Assembly: GCA_000444245.1 (NCBI GenBank)
Contig: ATSW01000729.1
Span: 1-20,373, forward strand
Source of the DNA: Botryllus schlosseri
Lineage: Eukaryota > Chordata > Ascidiacea > Stolidobranchia > Styelidae
Direction: 5' to 3'
DNA length: 20,373 nt
Below are positions 1 through 8,600 of this stretch, one piece after another; position 1 is the first letter of the stretch, and every line of letters starts with the position of its first letter. Both the position numbers and the translations under genes were made by a program. Under the pieces are notes generated by a model, which had not been told where the DNA came from, did no database searches, and was given only the letters and a program-made list of their open reading frames with translations.

Positions 1-635
1 GGGGGGAGGCGCGAAATTTTTCACTATCAAAAAGGGGGGCGTGTCAAAAAAGCAGGAGAACCAATGCTATAGTCAGTGCTCGAGATAACCGGACGACGAT
101 TTGATTTATCGACCTGGCCTGTCGACACATGCCGTATCATTTTTATCGTTTGTTCCTTTTATGCTCTCTTATATTACTTTTCATTCAGTGTGCAATGTAC
201 ATACCTCTACTTTTCATCGCCTGGTGGGTGTCTGATTTCTAAGACCACTCCAAGTTGTTTTAACACCTTCCTGTCCTTCGATTGTATCACAATCTTGCGG
301 TGTATTGATCCGATGAAATTTTTCATTATAAACTGAATAGAACTGACCTGAGGCTGAGATTTTCATGAAATCCGAGTGAATGTCCGGATTATAACCGGTT
401 CATGCTTCACGCGTCATCACCATGGTGACTGACAGAACGGAAATATCGCCATCATGCAAATTTCTGGCCGCGGTAGCTGGAAGTAAAAGAATTAAACAGA
501 AGGGTTAAAGAATTTCAACAGCATGCACAATGCAGCTAGATGATAGCTTAACTATTCTCACCTAGTAAACCTGAGAGTCATTGCGCAGTTCATAGCATTG
601 AATGATATTGACTTGTGACCTGTACAGGCTGTCCG
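1..635. other. Region upstream of AGBL4
   Basis: No gene is recognised here. The first 60 bases contain two G-runs. An open frame at about 76-336 lacks an ATG at its start and its translation resembles nothing I know. The stretch presumably holds the AGBL4 promoter and 5' UTR. The one clear site is the X-box-like palindrome annotated separately. No TATA box stands out. An AG at the end of TGTACAG, just before position 628, could be a weak splice acceptor, but it lacks a pyrimidine tract. Confidence 0.5.
416..429 (+). promoter_or_regulatory. X-box (RFX-type) motif upstream of AGBL4
   Basis: The 14-mer ATCACCATGGTGAC fits the RFX X-box consensus RYYNYYATRRNRAC at every position. Its core TCACCATGGTGA is a perfect 12-bp palindrome. 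It lies about 206 bp before the AGBL4 ATG. RFX factors are known to drive ciliary genes through promoter X-boxes, and the next gene encodes a tubulin deglutamylase, so the placement makes sense. Assuming even base composition, a perfect match is expected roughly once per 65 kb per strand. Binding is inferred, not shown. Confidence 0.55.
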
Positions 636-2093
636 ATGTCGAAAATGCACGAGGACCGGACGGCAGACTCCGCTAGTTCCGACTCAGGCGACGATGCCGT
701 CGTCGGTAACGTGAATAAAATGATTGCATATCCTCACGGATATTCCGGCCCGCCAAAAAGAGGACATCTGCTATTTGATGCTTGTTTCGAAAGCGGCAAT
801 CTCGGAAGAGTGGATTACATCACCGAACATGAATACGACCTTTTCGTTCGACCTGACACATGCAATCCAAGATTTCGCGTGTGGTTTAACTTTACGGTCG
901 AAAACGTCCGGCCGGACCAAAGAGTGATTTTCAATGTCGTGAATTTTAGTAAAACGAAGAGTTTGTACCGGGAAGGTATGTCTCCGGTGGTAAAATCTTC
1001 TAGCAGGCCTAAATGGACTCGTATACCATCGAAAAATGTGTTTTACTACAGATGCCCGGATCATCGTAAAAATTACGTAATGTCGTTTGCATTCTGCTTT
1101 GACCGGGCCGATGACGAAGTGTATCAATTCGCGTATTCTTTCCCTTACACTTACTCCAGACTGCAAAACTATCTTGAAAAGATAGAGCACAAAAACATGC
1201 CGCATGTAAAAAGAGAACTGTTATCCCTCACCGTTCAACAGCGCAAGCTCGACATGGTAACGATCACGTCTCCGGAAAACATGACAAGTTCTGACAAAAA
1301 AAAGATTGTTTTTGTCACAAGCCGTGTTCATCCTGGCGAATCACCCGCCTCGCATGTTGTTCAAGGTTTTCTGGATTTTATCATCAGCAATCATCCCCTT
1401 GCTAGAGTTCTCAGGGATTATATAATCTTCAAGGTGGTTCCGATGCTCAATCCGGACGGCGTGTATTTAGGTAACTACCGATGTTCCTTGATGGGGTTTG
1501 ATCTAAACCGTCATTGGCAGGATCCTTCACCTTGGGCACACCCTACACTGCACGCTACTAAACAGTACCTGATGAATCTGCATTCTGACCCGAACGTCGT
1601 CATCGATTTTTATATCGACATCCACGCACATTCGACTTTGAGCAATTGCTTCATGTACGGAAATATCTACGACGAAGAAGACAGATTTCAGAGGCAAGCC
1701 GTTTTTCCGAGGCTGATGTGCTCCAATGCGGATGACTTCAGCTTCGCCAACACCGCGTTTAATCGCGACGTCGTCAAAGCCGGAACCGGCCGTAGATTTT
1801 TGGGAGGGATTTTAGACGAAAGCTCTCATTGCTACACACTTGAGGTGTCTTTCTACAGTTATTACAACGGGTTGTCTCCGAGTCCTATTCCCTATACGGA
1901 AGAGAGCTATTACAGAGTTGGACGGAATTTGGCGAAAACATTCGCCGATTATTACAAAATATCCAGTCATCCCGCTCCTAAACCGTCGGTCGGGTTCGTC
2001 CGCGAAAGGGACAGACCGAACTCAAACAAAAACAAAGGACAGGGCACTTCCGCTGACGCTGCAAATGTGACAACCAAAACGCGTCCGAGATAA
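636..2093 (+). CDS. AGBL4: Cytosolic carboxypeptidase 6 (AGBL4/CCP6), intronless
   Basis: A 485-residue M14D metallocarboxypeptidase that trims glutamates from polyglutamylated tubulin and from acidic C-termini, acting in the cytosol, at centrioles and on axonemes. It matches human CCP6 (about 503 residues) almost from end to end: GHLLFDACFESGNLGRVD, RPDTCNPRFRVWFNFTVEN and KTKSLYREGM in the N-terminal beta-sandwich domain, then the peptidase domain. The zinc-site motif HPGE is at residues 232-235, the third ligand His330 is in DIHAH, NPDGVYLGNYRCSLMGFDLNRHW surrounds the substrate pocket (shared with human), and the catalytic Glu403 is in CYTLEVSFYS. All catalytic residues are present, so the enzyme looks active. 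I chose the ATG at 636 because it is the first in frame and gives the usual short acidic N-terminus (MSKMHEDR); ATG 645 is an alternative. The C-tail after residue about 450 is basic and disordered. The gene has no introns, unlike vertebrate AGBL4, which is heavily interrupted. Confidence 0.95.
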   Translation: MSKMHEDRTADSASSDSGDDAVVGNVNKMIAYPHGYSGPPKRGHLLFDACFESGNLGRVDYITEHEYDLFVRPDTCNPRFRVWFNFTVENVRPDQRVIFNVVNFSKTKSLYREGMSPVVKSSSRPKWTRIPSKNVFYYRCPDHRKNYVMSFAFCFDRADDEVYQFAYSFPYTYSRLQNYLEKIEHKNMPHVKRELLSLTVQQRKLDMVTITSPENMTSSDKKKIVFVTSRVHPGESPASHVVQGFLDFIISNHPLARVLRDYIIFKVVPMLNPDGVYLGNYRCSLMGFDLNRHWQDPSPWAHPTLHATKQYLMNLHSDPNVVIDFYIDIHAHSTLSNCFMYGNIYDEEDRFQRQAVFPRLMCSNADDFSFANTAFNRDVVKAGTGRRFLGGILDESSHCYTLEVSFYSYYNGLSPSPIPYTEESYYRVGRNLAKTFADYYKISSHPAPKPSVGFVRERDRPNSNKNKGQGTSADAANVTTKTRPR

Positions 2094-2385
2094 GAGCAAT
2101 AACGCTCTGTTGTGATGCCGGATTTTTTGACACGCAATATCGTCTGGCGACTGATCTGTGTATTGTGGACGGAGCACCACGTACACTCGTACAGCCCTGA
2201 AAATATCTAATTCCACTGTACTTTTTTCCAAGTTCTCGGCATTGTTCAACTTTTTTCGAGTGTTAAGGCAATTTTGCCTTCCAGGGACGTTCATCGCATT
2301 TGCTGTTAATGTACCAAAAACAGAAAATGCTATTGAAATTTACAGTGTCCCAATATAATATCTCTTTCAAAGAGCCGAAGTATAC

Positions 2386-2391
2386 ATTAAA
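2386..2391 (+). terminator. Candidate AGBL4 poly(A) signal (ATTAAA)
   Basis: ATTAAA, the commonest variant of AATAAA, lies about 290 nt after the AGBL4 stop. The sequence after it is only modestly GT-rich. It is the best candidate between the two genes but is weakly supported. Confidence 0.25.
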
Positions 2392-2863
2392 AATGAATGT
2401 CTTGCACAAGATTACTGACGATTCATGAATGATGATATGTTGTCTTATCTAGAGTTAACCAAAATTTTTAGAAATTGTTTCGTGAAACGGTATTTTTTCA
2501 CGCTAGTAAAGTCTGCATTTATTTGGTGTTGTGGCAATTAGTTGTTCCTTTCATGAAATATTCTGTCTGATAATTCAAAATAATAATATATATATGTACT
2601 GTATACGTTTATAAACTGTGATTGTCATTTTAGATATTGTTAACAACTGTTATATTCAAGGGATGGTATTGGAATTTCAACATGTTCAGACAGTAGCGAT
2701 ATTACCAACCTGTTTAAATAAGTATAACAATTCTGTGTTTTACTTTGACGAAAATATCTGACTGCCTATCATCGAATAGGTTTTAAAATCTAATCATCAA
2801 TTTTAGGAGTGTTTTCTACATTTTCGAATGTGACTTGACGTAATTGATGTTCTTGTTCTGTAG

Positions 2864-2887
2864 ATGTGTCGTGTTTTATCTCTATGA
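2864..2887 (+). promoter_or_regulatory. Short uORF before PIGM
   Basis: ATG to TGA encoding seven residues (MCRVLSL), ending 41 nt before the PIGM start. A second ATG at 2884 opens the minimal frame ATG-ACT-TAG. Both could reduce PIGM translation if the transcript starts upstream of 2864. If the AG at 2862-2863 is used as a splice acceptor, the mRNA leader would begin exactly at this ATG. The transcript start is unknown. Confidence 0.25.
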
Positions 2888-2928
2888 CTTAGGAGTATAA
2901 GTCTTGGATATACCAGCCACAAGTCAAC

Positions 2929-4128
2929 ATGCTCTCTATAAGCCGTCTCTTAGCTGCTGGAATGCTGATCCGGTTGTGTTTGGTCGTCTACGGAGAATGG
3001 CAGGACCGCCATTTCAAATTGAAGTTCACTGACGTCGACTACCATGTCTTTACAGACGCCGCGAATTACACACTAAATGGCCTTTCGCCGTACAAAAGAG
3101 AAACGTACCGATACACTCCACTGCTCGCGTGGTTATTGGTTCCTTGCCACATTGTGCATATCGTGTATGGAAAAATGATATTTGTACTGGCTGATCTCGC
3201 GGTAGCCAATATGATTGTCGGAATACTACGTTTACAAGGCGTCAAGGAAAACACTATTCAAATTGCATTGTCCACGTGGCTTTTTAATCCCCTTATCATG
3301 ACCGTTTCCTGCCGAGGAAATGCAGAGTCTATCGTGTCCATGTCGGTGATTGCCACGCTGTATTGTTTTCTCAAGAAAAAAACAATCTTAGCCGGATTGT
3401 TGTACGGACTGTCTATTCATCTCAAAATATTTCCTGTTGCTAATGCGTTTGCATTCTTTTTGTGCCTCAATAACTCGTCGAACGCAAAATCAGATACGGA
3501 ACCGTTGCGGAAAAAACTGTTTAACTTGATGTTCTCACGAGACAAACTATTCTTTTTTCTATCAACTGCCGGATTCGTGGCAATATCCACCGCAATATGC
3601 TATGCTCTCTATGGATTTGAATTTGTGGAGCATGCGTACTTGTACCATGTAATCAGGAAAGATATAAGACATAACTTTTCCGTATATTTCTACATGTTAT
3701 ATACAAATTCACAATCTTGGCTCGGACTGGTCTGCTTCCTTAATCAATTAGTTGTGGTTTTGTTTTTATCCGGTAAACTCTATCGTGATATTCTCTTCAG
3801 TAACTTTATGATTATATATGCATTCGTGACATTCAACAAAATCTGTACTTCGCAGTACTTTTTGTGGTATCTCACTATTCTGCCACTTATCGTTCCTGGC
3901 TTGATGCATGTGAGACTTCTTGAAATCGTATCTGCGGCGCTTGTTTGGGCCCTAGCTCAAGGTTTATGGTTGAGCATGGCATATAAATTGGAGTTTGAAG
4001 GAGCTAGTGTCTTTGATCGTGTGTGGTATAGTAGCGTTATATTTTTCTGGACTAATGTTTTCGTAATGGTGTGGCTACTGAAGCGTTACAAACAGGTGCA
4101 CGTAATCGAAATCAAGAAAACAGATTGA
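2929..4128 (+). CDS. PIGM: GPI mannosyltransferase 1 (PIG-M)
   Basis: A 399-residue multi-pass ER enzyme (GT50 family) that adds the first mannose, from dolichol-phosphate-mannose, to the growing GPI anchor, working with PIG-X. It aligns with human PIG-M (423 residues) over its whole length. The lumenal catalytic DXD is D35-V36-D37 in FTDVDYHVFTDAA. Conserved blocks follow: RYTPLLAWLL (61-70), CRGNAESIV (128-136), IHLKIFPV (163-170), DIRHNFSVYFYMLY (245-258) and FNKICTSQYFLWYL (302-315). Hydrophobic segments near 4-22, 82-101, 113-127, 153-178, 206-228, 264-281, 288-324, 331-350 and 367-384 fit the expected polytopic topology. The basic C-terminal tail resembles an ER-retention end (KKTD), though it is not a strict KKxx match because only one residue follows the threonine. 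The ATG at 2929 gives an N-terminus about 14 residues shorter than in human. PIGM is also intronless in mammals, so the lack of introns is normal. Confidence 0.97.
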   Translation: MLSISRLLAAGMLIRLCLVVYGEWQDRHFKLKFTDVDYHVFTDAANYTLNGLSPYKRETYRYTPLLAWLLVPCHIVHIVYGKMIFVLADLAVANMIVGILRLQGVKENTIQIALSTWLFNPLIMTVSCRGNAESIVSMSVIATLYCFLKKKTILAGLLYGLSIHLKIFPVANAFAFFLCLNNSSNAKSDTEPLRKKLFNLMFSRDKLFFFLSTAGFVAISTAICYALYGFEFVEHAYLYHVIRKDIRHNFSVYFYMLYTNSQSWLGLVCFLNQLVVVLFLSGKLYRDILFSNFMIIYAFVTFNKICTSQYFLWYLTILPLIVPGLMHVRLLEIVSAALVWALAQGLWLSMAYKLEFEGASVFDRVWYSSVIFFWTNVFVMVWLLKRYKQVHVIEIKKTD

Positions 4129-5044
4129 AGCCGTTTCGACCTTGCTCCTATGCATTATCTCTTTCTCTCTTTTATTGTGATTATATGCAGATACCATGTT
4201 AGAATTAATACCCTTGTCATGGAGACATTAGAACTACCTATGATACTGGTACCATGTTATATTGGCTGATCGTATTGCAATAGATGATCGTGGTGCTTCA
4301 CAATCATGTTTACCACAATAATATCTTACCGGAATATCATAATTTTCAGAGGGTCAAAGTAGTCATTGTTGGTACTCAAGTAGGAGTGGGAGTAACGTGT
4401 TATATTTCTACTTATCTACAAGTAGAAGTAGCATTATTCAGGACATGCTAAAACTACTTCAAGTGGAAGTAAAAAAACTAAGATTTTGAAAGTACTCTAT
4501 TACGTAGTTCCAAAAAGTAGGTTTGCTCGAGATGTAGCCTATACTTTGAGTAGATGATCGAAGGGGGTTACTTCGAAATTGCCAGGTGCATCTTCACGAC
4601 AAACGCAAAATTACTAAACACTAAACTATACATTGTTGAAATTTTTGTAAAGATATTCAGTTATTGTAATACTGGGGCCATTTCACCCAGTCTTTATAAC
4701 AGATAGAATCATGTCCTTAAAGTACTTTCTGCTTTAAAATATCCCAAGTCTTAAAAACTAAGTAGTTTGCCTAAAACACCGGTAAGTAGAAGGGGAAATA
4801 GTCTCAAAACATAACTACTCCGAAAAAGTTGAAGTACTTGATTACTGAACAGTGTGTAATTATACGGTGCAATGTTTTGAAATTGATGTGGCTCAATCAT
4901 AGATTCGTTTCATCTCCTTACTTCATGATATCTTGTATCAAAGCTGGCCATGGCTTATCTCAGATTGAACTTGAATTTTCTTATCAATCAACTCATGCTT
5001 TCGTTCAGATTGTTCTGCGGGTGATGTAAACCATAATTGTAGTC
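4129..5044. other. PIGM-CFAP74 intergenic region
   Basis: Holds the PIGM 3' end, the CFAP74 promoter and leader, and a family A repeat covering about half of it. No AATAAA is visible after PIGM. A 14-mer at 4213-4226 (CTTGTCATGGAGAC) misses the X-box consensus by one base, but a one-mismatch match is expected by chance in a region this size. An in-frame TAA at 5027-5029 precedes the CFAP74 ATG. Confidence 0.45.
4364..4854 (+). mobile_element. Old AAGTA-rich non-autonomous DNA element (family A, copy 1)
   Basis: About 491 bp packed with AAGTA/GAAGTA/CAAGTA units. The left end reads CATTGTTGGTACTCAAGTAG; the reverse complement of the right end reads CACTGTTCAGTAATCAAG, so weak terminal inverted repeats of the CAYTGTT type are present. 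Related copies lie in CFAP74 introns 7 and 33, both inverted relative to this one. They share the GTTGGTAC(W)CAAGTAG end and internal blocks such as TTTGCCTAAA and CAAAACATAACTACTC. The pattern resembles hAT-type MITEs of animals with AAGTA subrepeats (inference). No convincing 8-bp target duplication is seen. It has no coding capacity. Confidence 0.5.
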
Positions 5045-5660
5045 ATGGAATACGAAGCAGACTCGGAACTGGGATATGAGAATGAAAGCGCCCGCGAAAG
5101 TGGAATGGCCGATATAATTATCAATGACGAACACCCCATGTACAATGAAATTGAGCATTTAGATATGAGGAATCGTGATATAACACATCAAGATAATCAA
5201 GGTAATAATAGAAGAAATTCCTTTATTAGTTTCAGACTTTGAGTGCTGGTCATATTGTGTTGTTGGATATGTTAAATTTAGTCGCCAGTCGGACGTTACG
5301 AATAAAAACAAATACGCGGCTTTGCTGTGTTTCAATATTGCCGCACAAACTTACTTGATGTCGGTAATTGCTAGACTCTATTGCCGTGTTATTAGGCTAC
5401 CTACACATTGTTTTATTGCGGACTCACTAAGCTTGCAAACGTACAGCTGGAGTGCAATTGTATAGATAGTAACTATTACTGTGTAACATCGGTAAATTCT
5501 ACATTCTTCTAACATGAAAAGAAATTTGAGTAGACCAGAGTAAAACTGTGTACATTGAAAATGTTGGCTTTTTTTGTAAAAGATGATTCTGAGTGGGAAG
5601 ATGAATATGATGACTTGTTCTCTGAAGAGGATGGATACTCTTTTATGGATTACTATTATG
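5045..5660 (+). CDS. CFAP74: CFAP74 exons 1-2: acidic N-terminus
   Basis: Exon 1 is 5045-5201 and exon 2 is 5583-5660, both ending in phase 1. They encode about 78 residues, very rich in Asp and Glu (for example SEWEDEYDDLFSEEDGYS), with no predicted fold. The human protein likewise opens with an acidic tail. The exon 2 acceptor (TTTTTTGTAAAAG) is unusual in having A's just before the AG, but it restores the frame (a shared GAT codon) and the acidic composition continues. Exon 1 could have an upstream non-coding exon that cannot be seen. Confidence 0.8.
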
Positions 5661-8600
5661 GTAAGCACTTCATTCAGTCTGCTCGCAAGTAACTTTTCCA
5701 TGTGATTTGTCTGATGCAGAAGAGAACAGTTTGTAGATTAATCAGCACGCGCAGAGGTGTTAAAAAATTGGTCTCACTAATCTTTTGTTGAATCTTGTGA
5801 GCGATTTTTACTGCGCCAATTGCAATTCTGCAGGGATTTGTGTCACCCCTATTTTTCAATATTCTTTCAAGATGACGCTCCGAACTACGGCATGCATTCG
5901 TTAGAACAAAAGACTCAGTTGATCCAACTCAGAAGACACCTTGACCGGCTGGACGCAAAGGCACTCGATAAGGAACATGACGTTTTTCGCATAAAGTGAG
6001 TCTTTGTCAATGCTTGCTTCTTTTGCTGATTGTTGGACCATACCCTGCATGCATTTGATCTACTCATAAAGATGTTATCAATTCCATTTTTCTTATTCCT
6101 TACTACTTTTGTCGGCTATATTGATGTCGGTAATGACAGTGCAAGGCCATATTCTTTGTCATGTTTAGTGGTTATTTTTTGGTATATGGATTTGAAAATA
6201 TGATAAATGCAATTACAGTCAGACTTGAGAAACAGTCGAAATCCTTTGCTTCAAACAGGGAGAAGGTCGATGCATGTCGTACAAAAATGAAAGCCCTCGA
6301 ATTTGAACTCGCGAGTATCCGAGAGGAGTCGGTTTCGATGAAAGAGTCGGGCAACATCGCAGCCCACGACAGGCTGGCTTCCCAGATCAAGAAACTGGAA
6401 TTGGAAATTCAAAACGAACATGAAGTTGAATCGCTAATCAAGGCAGAACTTCAAATTGCTGAGTGAGCATATTCCGTGCGAGCGTTTCCTTGCTATTTAA
6501 ATTGTATTTGTAAAAGAATGCTTTCAACTAAGTGCGGTATGTAGGCTGTTTTGTCATGGTATATAGTGTTCTCCTACACAATCACTGACAAATTGGTCAA
6601 CAATCCATAGAATGAGCTGTTAAACGACTCGAATAGTCGGAAATTTAGGGCGACATGGCGCAAGCCCCTATCTTGCATGTTCCGTACAGAGTTCTAATTG
6701 TAGAGTTGATTGTAGGATGTTATCAATCGCATTTACAAATTCGGATGGTATACGTTTGTGCCTTTTGAGGTCGGCCATTCTTTTCAACAGAAATTGAAAC
6801 GGCCAGGTCACTGCTGTTTGAAAAACGTTCAAATGCAGTTCAATTAGGTTGTCGTCTGTGCATAATGAGCGAGAAGCTATATATAGTTAGTTAGTTAGTT
6901 ATATATATAGTTGTGTTCATTGGGTTGTAGGCCTACATAGAAACTGATTTACTTGTTTATCACAGAGGAAAATGATGTGCTCTTTTTAGAATGGGGCTAT
7001 CCGAAGTAGCTTTGGAGCAGCGGCATTACCTCAATCTGAGCGAGAAGGTGCAGGAGCAAGAAGAGAAAGTCAGAGAGGAGAAGAAACTAATGGCGGAACT
7101 GCGGTTGCGTAAGGAAAATCAAGCTGCAGCCAAAAAGGAACGACAGCTGCGCAAGGCTGAACAGTGAGAGAAATTTACGCCTTCTGTAGAAATATGTGTT
7201 GAAACTAATTGCAAATTCTGACAAGTCAACTGCAGTGGTCCGAATATGTTCCTGACACCTTATTCTATTTCAAATAACTAATCCTCCAGGTTCCAATGTC
7301 TGTTTGGAATTTAGATGAAATAAGCTTGATATGATTTGTATCATCTTTTTGCAGTACACCTAATTTTGAATACTGTAATGCTGATGTTATAACTTCTTAG
7401 ATTTTGTCCTCGTTTAATTCACACCATTGATATCCAGGATCATAATTTGATTTAACTTGGGATACTCTTATAATACTAGATATTTTATGAAAAAAATGGA
7501 AGAGGAAGAAAATGCATACAAGGCAAGGTTGGAAGACGCTCTTGTTAACAACATGAAGGCGAAGCAGTTTCTCCAGGTACGAAATCGTCATTATCTTATG
7601 CTTGCGGTGCATGAATAGATACTAACGTTCTCTTCCTAATATGTGTTCAGATCTCCATGCAAAAAGTGAGAGACAATCGGAATCGCGAAGAAGAGAAAAA
7701 CACGACGTTGGCGAAACGACGAATGAAATCCGTCATCGATCTCAAGAAGAGCATTTCGTCGACGCAAGAAAATCTGCAAGCGCTGCAGGCTCGCGACGCC
7801 GCCAGAATGAAAAAACAGGACGCGGCGGAAAAGAAAGAGAGGCAGCAGATCCTGCAGGACGGCGGCAATCCGGACCAGGTTTTGCTTCAAAGAAAGAACC
7901 GAAAGAATATAGAAAAGCAGAAAAAGTAAGAATGATTAGAATCCAGTTCCAATTTATTACTTTGTAGCTGTTTGTAACACTGCAGGCTGGTGCTTGCGAT
8001 ATCATCCTTGAGATCTTTATGTCGAGCCTGAACCTAGGACATTAAAACAAATATCTGCACAAATATACACTCATGTTGACTAGGTATGATGTCACAAAAC
8101 ACACTGGATGACTTGATTCAATCCAGGTCATTATTTCAAGAATTCAAATAGGGACCCTTGAAATTAATATTTACTCAGGGGTAAGTCAAGGAACTCCACC
8201 TTAAATGATGAATCCAGTCCAGTTCTGCCTATATAGGCTCTCAACTAGAGGCGGTCAATAATGACTTACTCATTATTCGAAGTACTGAAGTAGGTGCTGC
8301 TCACTTGTAATACTTACTCAAGTATTGAAGAGACTCCTGTATGTACCTAACTTCAATATACAATCGAATAACATAAAACTACTTGCCAGGGTTGTGACAA
8401 AGTCACAAGGTTCCGAGTCACAAGTCAGCCTTACTTTTACAATTTTGACTCGAGTCAAGTCGAGTCATTCTCAATTCACCACCGAGTCAAGACCGAGTCC
8501 AAGTCAGTGAGGGTCGAGTCCGATTCATAACCTTGTGACTTGAGTCCGAGTCCAAGTCATTGTGTTAGCTGCTCAGTTTTGAGTGCAGTTATTTCACGCA

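Larger units (their letters stand above)
2094..2928. other. AGBL4-PIGM intergenic region
   Basis: AT-rich DNA holding the AGBL4 3' UTR and the PIGM promoter and leader. An ATTAAA at 2386-2391 is a candidate poly(A) signal for AGBL4; no AATAAA is seen. A short TA run lies near 2587-2596. A pyrimidine-rich acceptor-like site (TTCTTGTTCTGTAG) ends at 2863, followed by two very short upstream ORFs before the PIGM ATG. No long A-tract or flanking repeat that would mark a recent retrocopy of AGBL4 is visible. Confidence 0.45.

Noticed and set aside
76-336. An 86-codon open frame upstream of AGBL4
   Set aside because: It has no ATG at its start and its composition (Phe, Cys and Ser-rich) is typical of chance reading of AT-rich DNA; no similarity recognised.
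4213-4226. CTTGTCATGGAGAC as an X-box for CFAP74
   Set aside because: It misses by one base, lies over 800 bp from the start codon, and one-mismatch matches are expected by chance in this much sequence.
4941-4956. GCTGGCCATGGCTTA as an X-box for CFAP74
   Set aside because: Only the CCATGG core fits; both outer half-sites break the consensus on either strand.
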